From an uncultured Ruminiclostridium sp. (lineage in GTDB: Bacteria > Bacillota > Clostridia > Oscillospirales > Ruminococcaceae), in assembly GCA_947627695.1 (NCBI GenBank), contig CANQXF010000001.1, positions 62,001-126,000 on the forward strand: DNA of 64,000 nucleotides. Reading direction: 5' to 3'. Each line of letters starts with the position of its first letter. Position 1 is the stretch's first letter. Made by a program: the position numbers and the translations under genes. This document shows positions 1 through 8,140 of this stretch, piece by piece. The notes below the pieces were generated by a model. That model did no database searches. It was not told the origin of the DNA and saw only the letters and a program-made list of their open reading frames with translations.

Positions 1-420
1 GATGATTTTCGTTTGGAGAATTATCAAATTTTTAAGGGTTATCCTACAACTGTTCTACACGACAACGATATTTTCGACTTGGGCGGTCGAACATTGCAGG
101 TCATACATACACCGGGTCATTCTCCGGGGCATTGCTGCTTTTATGAAAAAGAAAAATGCAGATTGTATTCGGGTGACCTGATTTATAAAGGATGTCTGGA
201 CGCTTTTTATCCTACGACCGACCCTCAGCTTTTCTTTGACTCTGTAAAAAAGATACAGAAATATGAAATTAAAAGGGTCTTACCGGGTCACCATCAATTA
301 AACGTTCCTGTTACTTTGATAAACGAAATTGAAAACGGATTTGCGCATATAGAGAAAAACGGACAGCTAAAACAGGGGAATGGATTGTTTGATTTTGGAG
401 ATTTTCAAATTCATATATGA
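1..420 (+). CDS. MBL-fold metallo-hydrolase, 5' end outside window
   Basis: Only the C-terminal part is present; the frame is open from base 1, so the gene starts outside the window. Visible metallo-beta-lactamase-fold elements are HTPGHSPGH (third metal-binding His region), YSGDLIYKG (bridging Asp) and a late LPGHH histidine. These mark a zinc-dependent hydrolase of the glyoxalase-II-like superfamily. The substrate cannot be told from this part; thioester or lactone-type hydrolases are common in this group. It is convergent with the downstream MATE gene. The family call is firm; the function is open. Confidence 0.85.
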   Translation, partial: DDFRLENYQIFKGYPTTVLHDNDIFDLGGRTLQVIHTPGHSPGHCCFYEKEKCRLYSGDLIYKGCLDAFYPTTDPQLFFDSVKKIQKYEIKRVLPGHHQLNVPVTLINEIENGFAHIEKNGQLKQGNGLFDFGDFQIHI

Positions 421-453
421 AAGACATATTTTGATTTTAATAATGTCTTAAAT

Positions 454-1890
454 TTATACTTGCTTATCTTCAATATAACTGCCGCTTTCAGCCTTTTCCA
501 AATATTTAGGTTTCCACTTTCCGCTTGCAAAGTGAATGGTAAACAAAATAAACAGAACCATATTATGTCCTATCATACAGCCCCAGGCGGATATAAGTCC
601 GCCGTTCAAAAAACGAGTGAATATAAATGTCCCCACTATTCTGACGCACCACATACCAATAACATTGTATACAAAGGGAGCAACGGTTTTTCCTGCTCCC
701 TGCATTATTCCCTCAAGAACGATCGGGACTCCGTAAAACGGCTCAGACACAGCAACCATTCTTAAAACCACCGTTCCAAGCTCAATTACCTGTGGGTCTT
801 TCGAGAATATACCCATTAACTGCGGAGCAAACAAGAACAGCAATCCCCCTGAAATCACCATCAGACCTATCTCCAGCGGAAGAACTGTTTTTATTAAAGA
901 CCGCAGCTTTTTTTCATTTTTTTCGCCGCAGGCGTTTCCCGAAAGCGTAGCCGCCGCAGTCTGCATACCCCAGCCGGGGATATAAAATGCTGATTCCACC
1001 GTGTTTGCAATAGTGTGCGCAGCAGTTGCAGTTTCGCCTATCGAATTTATCATAGACGCAAAGGCCACATATCCAAGTGAAGTAGCAAAACGCTGAAGCA
1101 TATTCGGAAAAGCTACTCTTAAACACGGTTTAAGCACTTTTACGTCAGGCAATATCTTCTGACCTTTAGGAGATATGATTTTATGCCGCCACAGCACAGC
1201 AGTAATAATTATTCCGCCAAAAGTATAGGCAATTGCGCTGGCTAATGCTGCGCCCTCGATTCCCCACCCTGCGCCGTAAATATTAAACGACATATTTAAA
1301 AAATTTACCTGACGTGTCGGATAGATAAGAAAGAAATTCAGCGTTATATTTATTATATTGACAGCAATTCCTGCCAACATAGGCGTTTTTGTATCTCCGA
1401 CCGCCCTTAATACAGTACCGAATATTATGCTTGCCGCACGAAAGAGCATAGGAGTATAAAGTATCAAAAAGTATCTTGAGGCAGCGTCACGAATGTTTTC
1501 GTCCACCTGCATCCATTGCGGAATAATTCCGCTGAGTCCTACCGTAACAAGCGTGAAAAACAACCCACAAATTACAGTGATAAAAACTGCCTGTCCCGAC
1601 GCTTTTCTTGCTTCGTCCTGTCTGCTCGCGCCCATTGATTGTGAAATATATGCTAAAAATCCTACGCCTAAAGCGGAAACAGTTCCGCCAATAAGCCAGT
1701 TTACCGTTGATGTTGCGCCTACTGCGGCGGTAGCCTGCGTTCCCAACGAACCTACCATAGCAGTATCTATGTACTGAACCGCAGTTTGCATAAGCTGTTC
1801 CAGCATAGTCGGCCATGCTAAAGCAAGGATAGCCGCCAACATAGTGAAATTAGCTTTCTTTATCATATGAAAGTGCCATTCCCTTTCCAT
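454..1890 (-). CDS. MATE family multidrug/toxin exporter
   Basis: A 478-residue polytopic membrane protein with about twelve hydrophobic segments in two similar halves, typical of MATE (MatE) transporters. These use Na+ or H+ gradients to expel organic cations and drugs. The N-terminal PTMLEQLMQTAVQYIDTAM stretch is the usual MATE transmembrane 1 signature. Start choice is uncertain: the first Met (1890) has little ribosome-site support, while an internal Met 8 codons on (1866) follows AAAGGGA at a long spacing. A promoter lies just upstream at 1918-1946. It appears monocistronic and convergent with the preceding hydrolase gene. Substrate unknown. Confidence 0.92.
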   Translation of the reverse strand: MEREWHFHMIKKANFTMLAAILALAWPTMLEQLMQTAVQYIDTAMVGSLGTQATAAVGATSTVNWLIGGTVSALGVGFLAYISQSMGASRQDEARKASGQAVFITVICGLFFTLVTVGLSGIIPQWMQVDENIRDAASRYFLILYTPMLFRAASIIFGTVLRAVGDTKTPMLAGIAVNIINITLNFFLIYPTRQVNFLNMSFNIYGAGWGIEGAALASAIAYTFGGIIITAVLWRHKIISPKGQKILPDVKVLKPCLRVAFPNMLQRFATSLGYVAFASMINSIGETATAAHTIANTVESAFYIPGWGMQTAAATLSGNACGEKNEKKLRSLIKTVLPLEIGLMVISGGLLFLFAPQLMGIFSKDPQVIELGTVVLRMVAVSEPFYGVPIVLEGIMQGAGKTVAPFVYNVIGMWCVRIVGTFIFTRFLNGGLISAWGCMIGHNMVLFILFTIHFASGKWKPKYLEKAESGSYIEDKQV

Positions 1891-1917
1891 ATCTGTTTAT
1901 CTTTTTCTGCAAATTAT

Positions 1918-1946
1918 ATAATATTACAAAAAATCTTGATTGTCAA
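1918..1946 (-). promoter_or_regulatory. SigA-type promoter for the MATE gene
   Basis: TTGACA and TATTAT spaced by 17 bases on the minus strand, about 30 bases before the MATE start. Confidence 0.6.
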
Positions 1947-2006
1947 ATCGTTTGTCACTATAATATAAAATTATGTTTTTACAGTTGAAAAAAATTATAA
2001 AAGATA

Positions 2007-2035
2007 TTGCAATAAAACGTATTTTGTGATAAAAT
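2007..2035 (+). promoter_or_regulatory. SigA-type promoter for cdaA-cdaR
   Basis: TTGCAA and TAAAAT spaced by 17 bases, about 50 bases before the cdaA start. It is divergent from the MATE promoter. Confidence 0.5.
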
Positions 2036-2084
2036 TATTATCAGATAAATACCGTTTTTACGGTGACATAAAGTAGGTGTTTGT

Positions 2085-2978
2085 TTGTTTGCGTACTTAA
2101 GCGATATATGGGATAACATATGCAGCATCGTAAGTTATATCACACCCATTGATATTCTGGACATAATTTTTCTTTCCGCCATACTTTTCTTCTGCATAAA
2201 GCTTATGCGTGAAACAAGAGCTGAACAGCTGATAAAAGGTATAGCTTTTTTTGCTATTGTTCTTTTTGTCCTGGATCAGCTTGGATTTAAGGTTATGGGA
2301 ATTGTTGCGGAAACGTTTTTCAATATAGGTATTCTTGTAATAATCATAATGTTTCAGCCTGAGCTGCGACGTATTCTTGAAAGAGTCGGCCGCACCAAGA
2401 TGACTAAAATGCCTTTTCTTGAAGGAAACAATGTAAGCGAAGACGACGCCAAAACTATCAACGCAATCAACAGCATTTCCAAGGCTTGTGAAAATTTGTC
2501 AAGAACTATGACAGGTGCGCTTATTGTAATTGAACAGCAGACAAAATTAGGCGAACAGATAGAAACTGGTACAATAATTGACGCCGTACCAAGCGCAGAG
2601 CTTTTTGGGAATATTTTTGTACCTAACACTCCTCTTCATGACGGAGCAGTGATCATAAGGGACGGAATGATACACGCCGCTGCCTGCTACCTTCCAAAGC
2701 CTGCAAAAGAAGAGCTTGTTCCCAAGGAACTTGGTACAAGGCACCGCGCGGCAATCGGAATAAGCGAAGTATCGGACGCTATCGTTGTAGTTGTATCCGA
2801 AGAAACGGGTGTGATCTCTGTTGCCGAAAACGGAGAGCTTACAAGGAATTTTTCAGGGACAACACTTAAGCAATATCTGACCGAACGCCTTATACACACA
2901 TCCTCCGAAACGCAAAAGAAAAGCAAATCAAACAAGCAGCACCGCTCCGCTGAAAAGACAAAGGAGGGTAAAAAATGA
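2085..2978 (+). CDS. cdaA: Diadenylate cyclase CdaA
   Basis: A 297-residue membrane-anchored diadenylate cyclase that makes c-di-AMP from two ATP. Three hydrophobic N-terminal segments (about residues 20-95) precede the DisA_N catalytic domain. The domain carries DGA (186-188) in LHDGAVII and RHR (219-221) in GTRHRAAIG, the two signature motifs. The start is a TTG preceded by AGTAGGTG; no better ATG exists in frame. The C-terminus is a Lys/Ser-rich tail. It overlaps cdaR by 4 bases (ATGA), the conserved Firmicutes cdaA-cdaR pair. The usual glmM partner is not present downstream. Confidence 0.96.
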   Translation: MFAYLSDIWDNICSIVSYITPIDILDIIFLSAILFFCIKLMRETRAEQLIKGIAFFAIVLFVLDQLGFKVMGIVAETFFNIGILVIIIMFQPELRRILERVGRTKMTKMPFLEGNNVSEDDAKTINAINSISKACENLSRTMTGALIVIEQQTKLGEQIETGTIIDAVPSAELFGNIFVPNTPLHDGAVIIRDGMIHAAACYLPKPAKEELVPKELGTRHRAAIGISEVSDAIVVVVSEETGVISVAENGELTRNFSGTTLKQYLTERLIHTSSETQKKSKSNKQHRSAEKTKEGKK

Positions 2979-4270
2979 CCTTTCTTAAAAAAGTTGCCCA
3001 TTACTTTGTTAAAAACCTGAAGACGATAATTTTATCGGTAATCTTTGCAATAATCATATGGTTTGCTATTTCCATTCAGCTGTTCCCAAATGTAACGGAT
3101 CATATCGACGATGTAGCAATAATCGCAGAGCCTACCCAGTATATGAAAGAAGAAAATTTGCAAATAACAGACTATGAACCGTCTGTTACGATTCATATAC
3201 AGGGAAAAAGATATATTATCGGTTCCCTTACGGCAGAGGATTTTTCTGCAACTCTCGACCTTTCGGGTATAACTACTCCCGGCACGCATACGGTAAACGT
3301 AATTCTTAACAAGGTCGAATCCAGCAACGACTATGAAATCATTTCATCGGGTCTTACCTCTAAAGTTACTATTGAACGCATTATAAGCGAAGATATTGCT
3401 ATTGAAGTAAATACAGACAATCTTTCGGTAGCTGATGAACTGCAAATACAAACAGATGATATTTTGCTGTCCTCTGATACGATAACGGTAACAGGTGAAG
3501 AGTCGCTTGTCAAATCAGTTGCTAAAGCGGTTATTGAGCCTGTTTTTGACGGTGTAATGACAGAAACCACCGAAGTACAGGGTACTGTCAGCCTGTACAA
3601 TGCGTCAGGCAACAAAATCGAAAATCCAAATCTGGAATACAGAGCTGACAACTACACTGTAACCATTCCTGTTTATAGAGTCAAAACACTTCCTCTGGAC
3701 GTTTCAATTATTTATCCTGATAATTTTAACGATAAGAGCCTGTCTTACACAATACTGCCAAATGAGATAACCATTGCTGCACCCGCAAATGATGCAAGCA
3801 TAGAAAATCTTGAAAAAATTGATGTGGGAGAAATCAACTTATCAAATATCACATCAAAAGATCTTCAAGGAATAAATCTTGCTATTTCCCTTCCTGACGG
3901 ATATAAAAATATGTCAAATATTGGCAGGGCGCAGGTCACATTTGAAAATATAGACAGCTATGGCAACCTGGAATTCACTGTTTCAACTGAGAATTTCACA
4001 ATACTTAACGGTGACTCAAACTATGATTATACATTTGTGACAAACAATATTAACGTCACCGCAATAGGACCGTCTGACGTCCTGCACAATCTTTCGCATG
4101 ACGATATAATCGGTACGGTCAATCTGCTTGGAGTGCAGGCGGAGGAAAGCGTAAAAACATATACTGTCACTATGCGAATTGCAGGACAAAAGGTACGGGC
4201 TTGGATAACAGGCGAATATAAAGTTGATATTCGCATATCTGCAAAACCAACCGACGCAGATGATTCATAA
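2975..4270 (+). CDS. cdaR: CdaR, YbbR-domain regulator of CdaA
   Basis: A 431-residue protein with one N-terminal transmembrane helix (about residues 13-31) followed by an extracytoplasmic run of YbbR repeats, visible as recurring beta-rich segments such as VTIHIQGKRYIIG and VTVTGEESLVKS. CdaR binds and modulates the membrane cyclase CdaA. The start overlaps the cdaA stop and has GGAGGG about 7 bases upstream, indicating translational coupling. A strong terminator follows at 4293. Family and role are well supported by sequence and gene order. Confidence 0.93.
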   Translation: MTFLKKVAHYFVKNLKTIILSVIFAIIIWFAISIQLFPNVTDHIDDVAIIAEPTQYMKEENLQITDYEPSVTIHIQGKRYIIGSLTAEDFSATLDLSGITTPGTHTVNVILNKVESSNDYEIISSGLTSKVTIERIISEDIAIEVNTDNLSVADELQIQTDDILLSSDTITVTGEESLVKSVAKAVIEPVFDGVMTETTEVQGTVSLYNASGNKIENPNLEYRADNYTVTIPVYRVKTLPLDVSIIYPDNFNDKSLSYTILPNEITIAAPANDASIENLEKIDVGEINLSNITSKDLQGINLAISLPDGYKNMSNIGRAQVTFENIDSYGNLEFTVSTENFTILNGDSNYDYTFVTNNINVTAIGPSDVLHNLSHDDIIGTVNLLGVQAEESVKTYTVTMRIAGQKVRAWITGEYKVDIRISAKPTDADDS

Positions 4271-4292
4271 AGTTATATACAATACAAACAAT

Positions 4293-4330
4293 AAGCTCCT
4301 CAATGCAAATTTACATTGAGGAGCTTTTAT
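4293..4330 (+). terminator. Terminator of cdaA-cdaR
   Basis: A 13-bp perfect stem (AAGCTCCTCAATG with its complement) and a short loop, followed by TTTTATTAT. Flanking A and T runs let it act for the convergent response-regulator gene as well. Confidence 0.85.
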
Positions 4331-4343
4331 TATAAAATTAAAT

Positions 4344-5390
4344 TTAATCAAAGCAGCCTGTTTTTCCAATTGCTTTATCAAATGCTTTGAGCACCTTCGG
4401 ATTAAACGTACCGCACTCTCCGTTATATATCATTTTTACAGCAACGTCATGATCGTATGCGGATTTATAAACTCTTGGAGAAATAAGGGCGTCATAAACA
4501 TCAACAACAGCAACCACCTGCGCCCATATTGAAATATCATCTCCGCTTATCCCGTCAGGATAACCTCTTCCGTCCCAACGCTCGTGATGATGGCGGCAAA
4601 TATCATAGCAATAATTATAAATATCTTCGTCAATTATATTTGGGATATTCGAGAGTATCTCGCAGCCCTTAACGGTATGTAATTTCATAAACTCGAATTC
4701 TTCCTTTGTAAGTCTTCCCGGCTTATTCAGTATATTGTCGGGAATAGCTATCTTTCCCACGTCGTGCAGAATTGATGCGGTAGAAACCTTTTCTATCTCA
4801 TCAGCGGTCAGATAATATTCGGAATACATTCCGCTGATTTCAGTCATAAGTATTTTTGTAAGACCGCTTATGCGCTTTACATGTTCTCCAGACTCACAGT
4901 CACGAAATTCTATGATATTGGCAAGTGCCTCTACCATTGATTTATTTATTATCTCAAGACGATTGGCTTTTTCTTCTACCAACGCTTCCAAGTCATTTCT
5001 ATGGCGGTAAAGTTCAATCACGTTCCCAATTCGACATTTCAGAAACTGCATCATAAAAGGCTTGGAAATAACGTCCACAGCGCCAAGCTCATACGCTGCC
5101 ATCAATATATCCTCACCCTCGGCAGCTGTTATGATGAAAACAGGAATGCGCTTTATCGAATTGTTTTTGTTCATATGCTGCAATACATCGATACCGCTCA
5201 TTACAGGCATCATCATATCAAGCAAAACAGCTGATATTTTTTCGCCGCTGTCCAGTATTTTTACGGCTTGTTCCCCGTTTTCAGCCTCCATGATATTATA
5301 ATCATCACCAAAGCCGTTGGCCAGCAGTACACGATTTATTTCCATATCGTCGACGATAAGTATAGTTGCTTTTTCCACAGCTTCCTCCAA
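4344..5390 (-). CDS. Response regulator with HD-GYP phosphodiesterase output
   Basis: A 348-residue protein with a receiver domain (residues about 8-125; acidic pair DD 14-15, phospho-acceptor D58 in LLDMMMP, Lys in SKPF), a short helical linker, and an HD-GYP domain. The latter shows HDVGK and HHHERWDGRGYPDG, metal- and nucleotide-binding signatures of c-di-GMP phosphodiesterases. Predicted output is c-di-GMP hydrolysis controlled by phosphorylation. An Hpt protein gene lies 12 bases upstream in the same operon, but no histidine kinase is nearby, so the phosphodonor is encoded elsewhere. Enzymatic activity is inferred from motifs. Confidence 0.93.
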   Translation of the reverse strand: MEEAVEKATILIVDDMEINRVLLANGFGDDYNIMEAENGEQAVKILDSGEKISAVLLDMMMPVMSGIDVLQHMNKNNSIKRIPVFIITAAEGEDILMAAYELGAVDVISKPFMMQFLKCRIGNVIELYRHRNDLEALVEEKANRLEIINKSMVEALANIIEFRDCESGEHVKRISGLTKILMTEISGMYSEYYLTADEIEKVSTASILHDVGKIAIPDNILNKPGRLTKEEFEFMKLHTVKGCEILSNIPNIIDEDIYNYCYDICRHHHERWDGRGYPDGISGDDISIWAQVVAVVDVYDALISPRVYKSAYDHDVAVKMIYNGECGTFNPKVLKAFDKAIGKTGCFD

Positions 5391-5402
5391 AAGACAAAAA
5401 TC

Positions 5403-5777
5403 TTAATTTTTTTCTATACATTCAATTATATTTACCTGAACAGGAATCAATTCTAAAAGGATTTCCTTTGCCTTTTCAGGGTCATTTGCTCTTAACAGAT
5501 TAACTATTTCGGTATATCCCTTATAAAGGGGTGTGAGGGAAAGGTTACCAGTTACTCCCTTCAATGTATGAGCATTTTCCAATGCGGTAGCATAATCGCC
5601 TTCTTCAAGAAATTTCAGCACCTCAAGTCCATGAGCCGCCGCAGGAAATTTTCCTATCATCCTTTCATATAAAGCACTGTTTCCGCTGAATCTTTGCAGC
5701 GCCTCGTTCGTATTTACACCCAGTTTATTAAGTTCTTCGATCAAAGCCATTGTAATATTATCCTTTCCGCTTTGCAT
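5403..5777 (-). CDS. Hpt (histidine phosphotransfer) domain protein
   Basis: A 124-residue single-domain protein. AHTLKGVTGNL contains the phospho-accepting His typical of Hpt domains, within an all-helical bundle. Such proteins relay phosphate between a hybrid kinase and a response regulator. It precedes the HD-GYP regulator and should be co-transcribed from the promoter at 5834-5863, making that regulator its likely partner. A start a few codons later (the internal Met in ITMALIEEL) is possible. No kinase gene is visible nearby. Confidence 0.85.
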   Translation of the reverse strand: MQSGKDNITMALIEELNKLGVNTNEALQRFSGNSALYERMIGKFPAAAHGLEVLKFLEEGDYATALENAHTLKGVTGNLSLTPLYKGYTEIVNLLRANDPEKAKEILLELIPVQVNIIECIEKN

Positions 5778-5833
5778 AAAAAATCTTTTATCATAAAGCT
5801 ATTTGAAAATAAAAATACAATTATACAAAATAT

Positions 5834-5863
5834 ATTATACCATATACACTTTCTATTTGTCAA
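5834..5863 (-). promoter_or_regulatory. SigA-type promoter for the Hpt/HD-GYP operon
   Basis: TTGACA and TATAAT with an 18-base spacer, lying between the PfkB stop and the Hpt start. Confidence 0.65.
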
Positions 5864-5869
5864 GAAATA

Positions 5870-6781
5870 TTAACTTATGCTCAATTGGTTAAAAATTTCA
5901 TTTATTTTTTCCCTGTCCGCAAGTCCAGTCGAAAATGCAGTTGCACTTCCCGCCGCTGTACCAAGCTTAAGAGCGTAATCATAATCCTCTTTTTCAATAT
6001 ATCCTGCCAGAAATCCGGCAACCATTGAATCCCCTGCTCCCACCGAATTAACAACAATTCCCTGCGGGCAATCAGAAATATGCTCTGTTCCGTTTTCATC
6101 GACAAGGACTGCGCCTTTTTCCGCCATGGAGACCATAACATTGACTGCACCTTGTTTTTGCAGTTCTTTTGCGTATTTTATAGCCTGTTCTGACGTATTA
6201 ATATCCACGCCGAATATTTCAGAAAGCTCTATATGATTGGGCTTTACTAAAAAAGGACGGTATTTCAGCGTGTTTGTAAGTATTTTCCCCGATGTATCTA
6301 TTACTGACAAAATATCCTTACCACTCAGACGCTCCAGTATTCTTTCATATATATCTTTATCAACAGAATACGGAATGCCCCCTGAAAGAACGATAACGTC
6401 GCCGTTTTTTATATGGTCAAATCCTGTAAGAAAAGAGTCCGTCTCTGATTGAATAATCTCAGGTCCCTGTCCGTTTATTTCGCTTTCCAACTCTGCTTTC
6501 AGCTTTATATTTATACGGGAGATCCCGTTTTTAATATGTGTAAATTCTGTTTTAATGCCTTGTTTTTTTAAGTTTTCCTCGATAGCGTCCCCTGTAAATC
6601 CCGCAATAAAACCCATAGCCGTTGAATCGATCCCAAGCTGTTTAAGCACCAATGATACGTTTATCCCTTTTCCGCCGCAAAAATATTTCTCTGAAACGGA
6701 GCGATTAACTGTTCCCTCCTTAAAGGCGGGAAGCTCAACAACATAGTCTATCGCCGGATTTAGTGTGACAGTATAAATCAT
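5870..6781 (-). CDS. PfkB-family sugar kinase, 1-phosphofructokinase-like
   Basis: A 303-residue kinase of the PfkB/ribokinase superfamily, fructose-1-phosphate/tagatose-6-phosphate branch. The N-terminal TVTLNPAIDY and CGGKGINVS match FruK/LacC proteins. The C-terminal NSVGAGDSMVAGF gives the anion hole and catalytic Asp. It would phosphorylate a sugar phosphate at C6 using ATP. I start at 6781 because CGGGAGA sits 7 bases upstream; the in-frame extension to 6808 has no ribosome site. No fructose PTS or DeoR regulator is adjacent, so fruK versus lacC is not settled. Confidence 0.87.
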   Translation of the reverse strand: MIYTVTLNPAIDYVVELPAFKEGTVNRSVSEKYFCGGKGINVSLVLKQLGIDSTAMGFIAGFTGDAIEENLKKQGIKTEFTHIKNGISRINIKLKAELESEINGQGPEIIQSETDSFLTGFDHIKNGDVIVLSGGIPYSVDKDIYERILERLSGKDILSVIDTSGKILTNTLKYRPFLVKPNHIELSEIFGVDINTSEQAIKYAKELQKQGAVNVMVSMAEKGAVLVDENGTEHISDCPQGIVVNSVGAGDSMVAGFLAGYIEKEDYDYALKLGTAAGSATAFSTGLADREKINEIFNQLSIS

Positions 6782-6813
6782 ATGAATTCTCCCGAAAAAA
6801 GTTATCAATAAAT

Positions 6814-6842
6814 AAAATACAGCTAAATAAATTATTTGTCAA
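6814..6842 (-). promoter_or_regulatory. SigA-type promoter for the PfkB kinase
   Basis: TTGACA and TATTTT with a 17-base spacer, immediately downstream (minus strand) of the terminator at 6856-6887. Confidence 0.5.
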
Positions 6843-6855
6843 TACAATACGCTAA

Positions 6856-6887
6856 AAACCTCTTACAGTTTTCACTGTAAGAGGTTT
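6856..6887 (-). terminator. Terminator of the orphan minus-strand unit
   Basis: A 14-bp perfect stem (AAACCTCTTACAGT with its complement) around a 4-base loop, followed on the minus strand by TTTTT. It ends the transcript from the promoter at 7539-7567 and lies before the PfkB promoter. Confidence 0.8.
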
Positions 6888-7538
6888 AACTATCCTTTTC
6901 TTCGCAGATTTACCTGCAGGATGATATTCAATTGTAAATTAAGTAGTACATTGGATTAATCCCTTTCTGTCATTCGCTTGGACCGATTTTAAAGAATACA
7001 CGAAATTTTGTGAATTTCACTTTAAATCACTCCTGCATGGGATTAAATATATAAAAGCAGTTTAATGTGACCTGCTATACACTCGGATTTACGTCCGAGG
7101 CGTAATCACATTTGAATTGCGGTGCAACCATAAAGCGCTGTTTTGTTTTGAACAAATCGTTCTGATTTGAGTACCGGCAGAAATGCTGTTTAATAAACTG
7201 TTCTGCGGTTTTACTCCATTTTTTCAGGCAATTACAGTCACGAGCCGCAATTCGTGATTCTGTGATTCAATTATTTCCATTGGACTCGCTTCCTTTCCCG
7301 ATAATATTTATGCAGTTGTCACACTGCACATTGAAACTTTAGACTTAAAGCGTCGCTTTTTGATGTTGTGATAAAAGTCACTTTATTCTGTCGTTTCATC
7401 GTAGGAAATAATAACATTGCGGTTATGGTAAATCATTTTTTCCGCCCACTCATGGAAACTCTTAACGTCAATCCTGTCGTTCGTCAGTCGATTTGAACTT
7501 TGTTTCCTGAGGTTTTCTGTTCCTCTTTCCTTGTTTAT
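6888..7538 (-). other. Orphan minus-strand transcription unit with short reading frames
   Basis: This 650-base stretch lies between a near-consensus minus-strand promoter and a strong terminator yet holds no normal gene. Reading 5' to 3' on the minus strand I find: a stop-free stretch ending at 7384 without a good start; a 65-codon frame broken by an 8-bp duplication (7075-7280); a 16-codon frame starting GTG at 7020 with GGAG upstream (MKFTKFRVFFKIGPSE); and a 7-codon frame starting at 6951 with AAAGGG upstream. Small hairpins occur at 7083-7100 (CTCGGA/TCCGAG) and near 7308-7325. It could be a decayed small-protein operon, a peptide locus, or a structured RNA. Confidence 0.5.
7075..7280 (-). 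pseudogene. 65-codon frame broken by an 8-bp tandem duplication
   Basis: An ATG at 7280, with GGAAAGGA about 10 bases upstream, opens a frame that stops after 18 codons. An imperfect tandem 8-mer lies at 7253-7268 (CGTGATTC then TGTGATTC on the plus strand). Removing one copy restores an uninterrupted 65-residue frame to the TAG at 7075-7077. That protein would be Lys/Gln-rich with three Cys in its first half and middle. I do not recognise it. The precise restoration of the frame suggests a real small gene inactivated, or phase-varied, by slippage. Confidence 0.45.
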
Positions 7539-7567
7539 ATGATATCATATGTAAAGAATAATGTCAA
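7539..7567 (-). promoter_or_regulatory. Strong SigA-type promoter of the orphan unit
   Basis: TTGACA and TATCAT separated by exactly 17 bases on the minus strand; the -10 region lies in the palindrome ATATGATATCATAT. No normal gene follows. Confidence 0.65.
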
Positions 7568-7674
7568 TAATTTTTTAATGGTGTTTTTGTATATATTTTT
7601 CAACTGTTGAGAAATATTTTTGTAGCATTTTACACATAATTTTCAATTTTGTAGCAAAAGGAATTTATTTTCTA

Positions 7675-7703
7675 TTGACATAAATGGCTATATAAGGTAT
7701 AAT
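7675..7703 (+). promoter_or_regulatory. Consensus SigA promoter for the DUF1292 gene
   Basis: TTGACA and TATAAT with a 17-base spacer, a perfect match to consensus. Transcription should start near 7710, leaving a 50-base leader that contains AAAGGAG followed by an ATGTAA start-stop at 7742. Confidence 0.8.
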
Positions 7704-7762
7704 AAAAAGGTAGTTTGAATGAAAGGAGTAGCTTGTTTTCAATGTAAACAGGCTGATAAAAT

Positions 7763-8089
7763 ATGGCTGATAAAAACGAAGATTTTGAAGAATACGAGCC
7801 TCAGATAGTAGATCTTGACGGAGAACAGTTTGAAGTTATTGATGCGATATGCTATGATGATCAAAAATATGTTGCGCTTGTTCCCTACACCGAATCTGAT
7901 GAACTTGAAGAAGACGACGTTGAATTCATCGTTTTGAAAGAAGTGGAACAAAACGGAGAGTATATGCTGTCCACTGTTGACGATGATGAACTTTATGATG
8001 AAGTAGGTCAGGCATTCATTGAGCATTTGAATTCAGTTTACGGCGACGATGAATGTGAAGACGACTGCGAATGCGGACATTGCCAATAA
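7763..8089 (+). CDS. DUF1292 (YrzB-like) acidic protein
   Basis: A 108-residue, very acidic protein matching the DUF1292/YrzB family of Firmicutes (DLDGEQFEVIDAI, KYVALVPY, EFIVLKEV). The family is usually encoded near alaS and ruvX and has no proven role. Unlike shorter relatives this copy ends in a Cys- and acid-rich tail (DECEDDCECGHCQ) that looks able to bind a metal. The start at 7763 is supported by homology length, but the best ribosome site (AAAGGAG, 7722-7728) is far upstream. It is preceded by a consensus promoter and followed by a noncoding RNA candidate. Confidence 0.85.
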   Translation: MADKNEDFEEYEPQIVDLDGEQFEVIDAICYDDQKYVALVPYTESDELEEDDVEFIVLKEVEQNGEYMLSTVDDDELYDEVGQAFIEHLNSVYGDDECEDDCECGHCQ

Positions 8090-8140
8090 TATACAGGTAT
8101 TTATTCAACTTGGTCAATAAATAATAATATCACTGCTACG

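Noticed and set aside
6841-6887. Basic peptide tail readable across the terminator in the orphan unit
   Set aside because: A stop-free frame on the minus strand crosses the terminator, but it lacks a start and would need a frameshift from the short frame at 6951; probably chance.
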